Assembly (NCBI RefSeq): GCF_015645385.1
Contig: NZ_JADOET010000001.1
Location: 62,001-126,000, forward strand
Reading direction: 5' to 3'
Length of the DNA: 64,000 nucleotides
Source of the DNA: Winogradskyella marina
Lineage (GTDB): Bacteria; Bacteroidota; Bacteroidia; Flavobacteriales; Flavobacteriaceae
Positions 58,839-64,000 of this stretch are shown piece by piece (within the stretch, counting starts at the first letter, position 1; each line of letters begins with the position of its first letter). A program made the translations under genes and the position numbers. Below the pieces are notes generated by a model, which did not search any database, was not told the origin of the DNA, and saw nothing but the letters and a program-made list of their open reading frames with translations.

Positions 58839-59984
58839 CTATTGTGCAGTTTCGTTTGATTGAGTCGTATTTACAGATTCTTCATTTACTTTCACTAACA
58901 TACCAGCATAAGCACCAGGAATAGATCTTGAAAGTATTACGGCATCATCTGGCACACCTTTTATAATAACATCCTTAGATGAAAAATATATAGGTTTGAC
59001 ATCAATTATATCTAGAACACTGTCTCTTAAGACAAAAACTTTAGATTGATCTACCAAGAGTGTTCTTGAAATTTTTATGGCGTTCGGAATTTCTTCAGCT
59101 TCAAGTTGAGCTTCTAGATACATACCTTCTTTTAAATTGTCGCCTTCAACCTCTACAAAAACTGTAACGGTTTGTGTGGCTTGATCAATACGACCATTTA
59201 TTCTAGAAACGACACCAGTATAATTAGATTGTTTATTTAACGTATTAAGTTTCACTTTTTCACCTATTGACAACAAATCACTGTAAGTGCTACCTATGGC
59301 TAATTCTAATTCATAAACGGAAGTATCAATAAATTCTCCAAGTTTTTGACCAGGTCTAACCAACGTTCCTTTGTTAACTAAACTTTCGGTTAAAATACCA
59401 TTGTATGGTGCGTAGATCCTATACTTAGATAAACGTTGCTCAAGATTTTTTACATTATAATATGCTGATTGCACTCCACGACCTGTGATAAAATAATTAA
59501 CTTTTTCATCAGAAGACTCTGGCAAAGCAGCCACACTTTTATTCATATCAAAATTTTGAAGATACGTATTCCAAACAGGAAAAGCATTTGGATAATCTAA
59601 TCTTAAATCTGGCATTAAAGAGGTTATAAGATTGTATAACTCACTTTTAGCAGATTGAACTGAAGCGTAGTATTCATTAGAGTTAATACGAATAAGTAAT
59701 TGTCCTTTTCTGTAAGTCTCACCAGCTTTAAAGTCACTAGCACTATTTTCAAACACACCTTGCACCTCAGAATAAAGCTCTAACCTATTCTTAGCTAGAA
59801 GATTTCCATTTGCAGGAATTATAACAGGTACAGTGCTATTTTTTATCGTATCTACAAAAACCGTTTTTACGACTTTTGAAACTTCTGGCTTTTCTTTTGT
59901 ATTACTTTCTATAATAAAATAAGCACCAACACTAGCTGCTAAAATTATAATGACGCCAATTACAAATAGAAGAATTTTTCTCAT
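58839..59984 (-). CDS. RND efflux periplasmic adaptor (HlyD/AcrA type)
   Basis: The 381-residue membrane-fusion protein has one N-terminal helix (LLFVIGVIIILAASVGAYFII), then barrel-sandwich, hairpin and beta-barrel parts. Visible segments are GNLLAKNRLELYSEVQGVF, YRIYAPYNGILTESLVNKGTLVRPGQ, and VEGDNLKEGMYLEAQ. It links the RND pump to TolC. It is the first gene of the operon, with a TATTTTTG box 59 bp upstream. Confidence 0.94.
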   Translation of the reverse strand: MRKILLFVIGVIIILAASVGAYFIIESNTKEKPEVSKVVKTVFVDTIKNSTVPVIIPANGNLLAKNRLELYSEVQGVFENSASDFKAGETYRKGQLLIRINSNEYYASVQSAKSELYNLITSLMPDLRLDYPNAFPVWNTYLQNFDMNKSVAALPESSDEKVNYFITGRGVQSAYYNVKNLEQRLSKYRIYAPYNGILTESLVNKGTLVRPGQKLGEFIDTSVYELELAIGSTYSDLLSIGEKVKLNTLNKQSNYTGVVSRINGRIDQATQTVTVFVEVEGDNLKEGMYLEAQLEAEEIPNAIKISRTLLVDQSKVFVLRDSVLDIIDVKPIYFSSKDVIIKGVPDDAVILSRSIPGAYAGMLVKVNEESVNTTQSNETAQ

Positions 59985-60043
59985 TGTTTCGTTTTTAATG
60001 AATTAGTTTCTATTCGCAATTTTAAAACTAAATGAATAGAAGA

Positions 60044-60069
60044 CAAAAATATTCAATTGTTGACGCCAA
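60044..60069 (-). promoter_or_regulatory. Candidate promoter of the RND efflux operon
   Basis: On the minus strand TTG (60067-60069), 15 bp, then TATTTTTG (60044-60051). The -7 box is exact, but the spacing is a little short for the consensus. Confidence 0.42.
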
Positions 60070-60102
60070 GTCGTTAAAAAAAACTTAAAAACGCAGTGTA
60101 GA

Positions 60103-62010
60103 CTACGATATTTCATCGAGTTGAAACTGAATGGACTCCCAGTCTTCCATTAGCTTCCCTAAGGATTTCTTCTTACTTTGATACGTATCAAAAAATGCTG
60201 GATTAGCAGCAGTTTCATCATAATTTGTAGCGAGTTTAATATCGTCATTTTTAATGTCTTTTTCTAGTTGACTAATTTTAGACTCAATATTACTCAACTT
60301 ATTATTTAAAGACTTTAATTTCTTTTGATCTTCGTAACTCTGTTTATTGCTTTCTTTGGGTTTGTTGGCAACGACCGTTCGTTTTTCGGCTTCTCTTAGA
60401 TTTTCGAGATTACGTTGTTCTAAGTAAAAATCTATATCACCTAAATACTCTTTGATGTTTTGATCTTTAAATTCATAAACCGTATCTGTTAAACCCTGAA
60501 GAAAATCCCTATCGTGAGACACTAATATCAAAGTCCCTTCAAATTTCGTTAAAGCTTCTTTTAAAACATTCTTAGATTTAATATCTAAGTGGTTGGTTGG
60601 CTCATCCATAATAAGGACGTTCAAAGGCTGTAATAATAGTTTCGCCAGAGCCAAACGATTTCGTTCACCACCAGAAAGCACCTTAACATATTTCTCAGCT
60701 TCCTCTCCTCTAAATAAGAACGACCCTAAAATATCTCGAACCTTACTTCTATTGGTTTCATTGGCAGCATCGATCATAGTATCTAAAACCGTTTTATTAC
60801 CGTCTAAATATTCTGCCTGATTTTGCGCGAAATAGCCTATTTGCACATTATGACCTAAATTTAAGTGGCCTTCGTGCTCAATTTCTCCAACTATAATTTT
60901 AGCCAATGTTGATTTTCCTTGTCCGTTTTGACCAACAAAAGCTGTTTTAATATCTCTAGGAACTGCTAAATTTACATTGTGTAGCACTTGTAAATCTCCA
61001 TACGATTTTGAGACATTTTCTATCTCAACAACCACTTTTCCAGGTGTAATTGACACCGGAAAATTTAAAGCCATTACACTATTATCATCTTCATCGACTT
61101 CAATACGATCAATCTTATCTAATTTTTTTATTAGCGATTGTGCCATTGTAGCTTTTGAAGCTTTTGCTCTAAACTTTTCAATGAGTTTTTCGGTTTGCTC
61201 AATTTTTTTCTCTTGATTTTTTTGAGCTGCCAATTGCTGCACCTTCATTTCTTTTCTCAGCTCTAAAAATTTGGTGTATGGTTTATTGTAATCGTAAATA
61301 CGACCTAAAGAGATTTCGATGGTACGATTTGTAACGTTATCTAAAAACATTTTATCGTGCGATACGATTACCACTGCACCACTATAACTTTTTAAGAAAT
61401 TTTCTAACCAAATAATAGATTCTATATCCAAGTGGTTGGTTGGCTCATCTAACAATAATAAATCGTTGTTTTGAAGTAAAAGCTTTGCTAACTCTATTCG
61501 CATTCTCCAACCACCAGAAAAGGTATCTGTTAGCTTATCAAAGTCTTCACGCTTAAATCCTAAACCTTGAAGAATTTTCTCAGTTTCACCTTGGTAGTTA
61601 TAACCTCCTAATATTTCGTATTGATGTTGTACATCATTCAAATCAACCATTAACTGATGATAAGAATCACTCTCATAATCTGTACGTTCGGCCAGTTGTG
61701 TGTTAATTTCTTCGAGTTGGGCTTCGCATTTTTTTATGTCTTTAAATGCTTGATAGGATTCCTCTAATACGGTTTTTCCTAGATCGAAATCAATATCTTG
61801 TTTTAAGAATCCAATTTTCATATCCTTGTCTGCAGCAATCTGACCAGAATCGGCTTCTTGTTCTTTAGACAAAATACGAAGCATGGTCGATTTGCCTGCT
61901 CCATTTTTACCTATTAAACCAATACGATCGCCAAGACCTAGCTTAAAAGTAATTTCTTCAAAGAGGTATTCTCCTTGGAATGATATAGAAAGGTTATGAA
62001 TGTTTAACAT
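60103..62010 (-). CDS. ABC-F family ATPase
   Basis: The 635-residue soluble protein has two ATPase domains (Walker A GKNGAGKST and GQNGQGKST, signatures FSGGWRMR and LSGGERNR, Walker B LLLLDEPTNHLD and VLIMDEPTNHLD), joined by the ABC-F linker and ended by a coiled coil (about 545-635). No membrane part is present. ABC-F proteins act on ribosomes in translation or antibiotic protection; this one resembles the Uup/YdiF-like housekeeping group. It is monocistronic. Confidence 0.95.
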   Translation of the reverse strand: MLNIHNLSISFQGEYLFEEITFKLGLGDRIGLIGKNGAGKSTMLRILSKEQEADSGQIAADKDMKIGFLKQDIDFDLGKTVLEESYQAFKDIKKCEAQLEEINTQLAERTDYESDSYHQLMVDLNDVQHQYEILGGYNYQGETEKILQGLGFKREDFDKLTDTFSGGWRMRIELAKLLLQNNDLLLLDEPTNHLDIESIIWLENFLKSYSGAVVIVSHDKMFLDNVTNRTIEISLGRIYDYNKPYTKFLELRKEMKVQQLAAQKNQEKKIEQTEKLIEKFRAKASKATMAQSLIKKLDKIDRIEVDEDDNSVMALNFPVSITPGKVVVEIENVSKSYGDLQVLHNVNLAVPRDIKTAFVGQNGQGKSTLAKIIVGEIEHEGHLNLGHNVQIGYFAQNQAEYLDGNKTVLDTMIDAANETNRSKVRDILGSFLFRGEEAEKYVKVLSGGERNRLALAKLLLQPLNVLIMDEPTNHLDIKSKNVLKEALTKFEGTLILVSHDRDFLQGLTDTVYEFKDQNIKEYLGDIDFYLEQRNLENLREAEKRTVVANKPKESNKQSYEDQKKLKSLNNKLSNIESKISQLEKDIKNDDIKLATNYDETAANPAFFDTYQSKKKSLGKLMEDWESIQFQLDEIS

Positions 62011-62075
62011 AAATAGTTTAAAATTTCAACTGTACTTTGCGTTACAATTGTTACAATGCTTAACTAATAAAATTT

Positions 62076-62083
62076 TATCTTTG
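62076..62083 (+). promoter_or_regulatory. -7 promoter box for the DUF983 gene
   Basis: TATCTTTG, exact to consensus, 35 bp before the ATG at 62119. A TTG lies 25 bp upstream, slightly beyond normal spacing. Confidence 0.42.
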
Positions 62084-62118
62084 CATGGTTATAATTCGCA
62101 AAAATAAAGGTTTTAGTT

Positions 62119-62520
62119 ATGATTAGAAAAGGAATGAAACTTTATAGTATACTTTTTGGTGTATGTCCTAAATGTCACCAAGAATCTATGTATCAAAACA
62201 AAAACCCTTATGCGATTACTGAAGTCATAAAAATGAACGAGACCTGCTCCCACTGTAATACAAAATATCAGATTGAGCCTTCCTTTTTCTATGGGTCTAT
62301 GTATGTGAGTTATGCTGTTGGTATTGCTTTTGCCGTAGCCGCGTTTATAATTAGTTATAACATTTTAGGATCTTCGCTTATTACTGCATTTGTTGCTATT
62401 ATGGCTACCTTAATTGGGCTTTTCCCTGTAATAATGCGTCTATCTCGAAATATTTGGATTAATATCTTTATGAGTTATGATAAAGAATTAGCTGAGAAAA
62501 GTACAAAGGCAGAATCCTAA
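62119..62520 (+). CDS. DUF983 membrane protein
   Basis: The 133-residue protein has a zinc-ribbon-like Cys set (CPKCHQESM and CSHCNTKY), then two membrane helices and the EPSFFYGSMYVSYA motif of DUF983. The family occurs in Alphaproteobacteria and Bacteroidota without a defined role. It is divergent from the ABC-F gene and convergent with the FAD oxidoreductase. Confidence 0.92.
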   Translation: MIRKGMKLYSILFGVCPKCHQESMYQNKNPYAITEVIKMNETCSHCNTKYQIEPSFFYGSMYVSYAVGIAFAVAAFIISYNILGSSLITAFVAIMATLIGLFPVIMRLSRNIWINIFMSYDKELAEKSTKAES

Positions 62521-62564
62521 AATTGAATGAACCACGTGACTAAAAATCGCTCTTCTATTTAGTT

Positions 62565-63614
62565 CTATTTTTCATTAAATCTGTTGATATCAATTTCAGA
62601 ATCTAAAGATTCATTCGTTTCAATTAACTTAAAAAGTTGCTTAGACACATAAGGTGCTATCATAACTCCTCGTGTTCCTAACCCATTTAACACATATAAG
62701 TTGTTATGCTTAAAATGTCTTCCCACTAAAGGTCTTCTATCTTTAACGGTTGGTCTTACTCCTGCAATATGACCTACGACTTCGAAATTACATGTTAAAA
62801 ATTTTCCCAGTTTCAATAGCAACTCTTCTTTTGCTTTTTCTGTAGGCACATTAGACTTATCGTTATTATCATAAGTTGCACCTACATTATACAAATCATT
62901 TCCAAGTGGAATAACAAAAACTGAAGATTTAATGGCGTAATCAATTTTTAAATCTGGTGCTTTTATCGTTAAAATTTCACCTTTAGAACCTGTAAGAGGA
63001 AGGTGATTAAAATATGGGTTCTGTTTCACACCAAAGCCTTCTGCAAAAACAATTTGATTCGTTTTTAAATTTTCATAATGAATGGCATCATTTTCAAACT
63101 GTATGTTGTTATAAACAAATGATGTTTCAAACAGACTGTTATTGGATTTTAAAAACGCTTTATAATTTAGGATTAATGTTTCGGTATCAATTCGGCCTGC
63201 GTGTAACACTTCACCAAACCCAAAATTCGCATCAATATATTCAGACGAATTTTTAATCAAATTTGTAGATAGAAAAGGCTCTAATGACGGCTTATCTGAG
63301 GCTGTAAACCATTTATTTTGTTCTTCTATTGATATGAAACGTCTTAAGATGGAGAGTTCATAATCTATTTTAATCTTTAATTCGTTTTCAATTTTAGAAT
63401 ATAAAGGACGGGCTAAGGCTAACTGTTCTTTTGCTTTCCAAACCTTTGAAAATCGCTTAAGTATAACAGGATTATATAACCCGGCTGCTACTATAGATGA
63501 TTTTTGTGAGCTATCATCAAACACAACAAATGTTTTATTGTGTACACGCAATTCTTCACAAAATGCTATACTAGCTAATCCACAACCTACTATGATATAA
63601 TCTACTTCCTTCAT
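62565..63614 (-). CDS. FAD-dependent oxidoreductase (DAO family)
   Basis: The 349-residue flavoprotein begins with the dinucleotide-binding fold (DYIIVGCGLASIAFC, FVVFDD) and has the DAO features AAGLYNPVILKRF, GRIDTETLILNY, GSKGEILTIKAP and, near the end, AGVRPTVKDRRPLVGRHF with NGLGTRGVMIAPY for FAD contact. It probably oxidises an amine or amino acid. Its place directly after gldN is a conserved neighbour in flavobacteria as far as I recall, but a gliding role is not shown. A TACTTTTG box lies 16 bp upstream. Confidence 0.9.
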   Translation of the reverse strand: MKEVDYIIVGCGLASIAFCEELRVHNKTFVVFDDSSQKSSIVAAGLYNPVILKRFSKVWKAKEQLALARPLYSKIENELKIKIDYELSILRRFISIEEQNKWFTASDKPSLEPFLSTNLIKNSSEYIDANFGFGEVLHAGRIDTETLILNYKAFLKSNNSLFETSFVYNNIQFENDAIHYENLKTNQIVFAEGFGVKQNPYFNHLPLTGSKGEILTIKAPDLKIDYAIKSSVFVIPLGNDLYNVGATYDNNDKSNVPTEKAKEELLLKLGKFLTCNFEVVGHIAGVRPTVKDRRPLVGRHFKHNNLYVLNGLGTRGVMIAPYVSKQLFKLIETNESLDSEIDINRFNEK

Positions 63615-63630
63615 TTTTTTAACATTATCA

Positions 63631-63638
63631 CAAAAGTA
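63631..63638 (-). promoter_or_regulatory. -7 promoter box for the FAD oxidoreductase gene
   Basis: The minus strand reads TACTTTTG, exact to consensus, 16 bp before the ATG. A TTG lies 24 bp upstream of it (63663-63665). Confidence 0.45.
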
Positions 63639-63711
63639 AATAAATCTATATTCCTAACGTCGCAAGGCGCAAATTATGTTTGGAGCAATCATAATATCCC
63701 AAACATTTCGA

Positions 63712-63746
63712 TATAAAAAAAACGCCCACTTAAAAAGTGAGCGTTT
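63712..63746 (-). terminator. Terminator after gldN
   Basis: A 12-bp stem with one mismatch (63720-63731 with 63735-63746) is followed on the minus strand by eight T, 23 bp past the gldN stop. It ends the expected gldKLMN transcript. Confidence 0.78.
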
Positions 63747-63769
63747 ATATTGTTTTATGTTGAAGCTAA

Positions 63770-64000
63770 TTAGTAACTCCACATATCTTGTTCAAAGTTT
63801 CTGATTTTATCTTTGATTCGTTCTGATTCTAAAAGTTGCATTAATGCATTTTCAGCCACATACTCTTTTACTTCTCTATCACCATAAACATTTTCTTCTT
63901 TGTAGATAATACCACTAAAGCGTCTGCTATTTAATAAATGATCGAAAGATAAAGGCACTGCGCTATTCTTATTATTGAAAGCTTTAGCCTCATGAAGAAT
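63770..64000 (-). CDS. gldN: GldN, gliding motility/T9SS protein, 3' part only
   Basis: The frame enters from the right edge (first full codons ILHEAKAFNNKNSAVPLSFD) and ends SERIKDKIRNFEQDMWSY. This is the C-terminus of GldN, a periplasmic T9SS ring/motor-associated subunit paired with GldK. The motifs SFDHLLNSRRFSGIIYKEENVYGDREV are characteristic. An internal GTG gives a false short start; the real start lies beyond the window, probably after gldM. It supports the presence of a full T9SS, matching the sorting domains found at 17377 and 23210. Confidence 0.93.
   Translation of the reverse strand: MLHEAKAFNNKNSAVPLSFDHLLNSRRFSGIIYKEENVYGDREVKEYVAENALMQLLESERIKDKIRNFEQDMWSY

Overview
The window reads as chromosomal DNA from a member of the Flavobacteriaceae (Bacteroidota), probably marine. 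The evidence is: AT-rich sequence; TAnnTTTG-type -7 promoter boxes in place of -10/-35 boxes; almost no Shine-Dalgarno sequences; type IX secretion (T9SS) C-terminal sorting domains; GldN at the right edge; type III glutamine synthetase; and many Bacteroidota-restricted families (DUF3078, DUF4197, DUF4293, DUF3667, BT_3928, DUF1599). The genus cannot be fixed from the sequence alone. It is mostly core genome: two tRNAs, no rRNA, no prophage, no complete insertion sequence and no CRISPR array.

Layout. 0-5.5 kb: a truncated Cys-rich peptide, an OsmC-like protein, a 68-bp tandem repeat array of two hairpins per unit, the fused acyl-CoA mutase IcmF, and PurU. 5.5-13 kb: a DUF4197 lipoprotein, a small protein, a metal-receptor-like protein, pyrF, prfA, a two-gene ABC-type unit, DUF3078 and a PurM-like AIR synthase. 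13-19 kb: a 47-residue exported peptide, divergent type III and type II glutamine synthetases, and a three-repeat T9SS cargo. 19.5-25 kb: a Ca/Na antiporter divergent from a BlaI/BlaR-like pair with a striking nested operator, and a T9SS-exported endonuclease I. 25.7-31 kb: a small basic protein, Ohr, tRNA-Arg, and a sulfur cluster (Crp/Fnr regulator, two YeeE/YedE proteins, TauE, persulfide dioxygenase-rhodanese) followed by a decayed heavy-metal-binding gene. 31-38.5 kb: clpS, prmA, a porin, tpiA, an orphan DppB-like permease, BT_3928, DUF1599 and folP. 38.6-47.3 kb: a lipoprotein, cdaA, an intact and a dead DUF3667 gene, an ABC exporter, truA, yfcE, DUF4293, rho and a SpoU-family methyltransferase. 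47.4-55 kb: AraC-type regulators, a response regulator/histidine kinase pair, several small membrane or secreted proteins, tRNA-fMet and an LRR protein. 54-64 kb: an RND efflux operon, an ABC-F protein, DUF983, a FAD oxidoreductase and the 3' end of gldN.

Functional links. Purine and folate metabolism (purU, purM-like, folP), pyrimidine synthesis (pyrF) and nitrogen assimilation (two glutamine synthetases) are scattered housekeeping functions. The sulfur cluster looks like a sulfide/persulfide uptake and detoxification unit. Its dioxygenase-rhodanese gene has a perfect Crp-type palindrome at about -40 from a predicted start. The BlaI/BlaR-like pair has a 62-bp dyad that covers its own promoter and touches the promoter of the divergent antiporter. 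No obviously new defence or mobile system is present. The least explained items are the repeat array downstream of icmF, the BlaI operator architecture with its unusual BlaR partner, and the very small genes.
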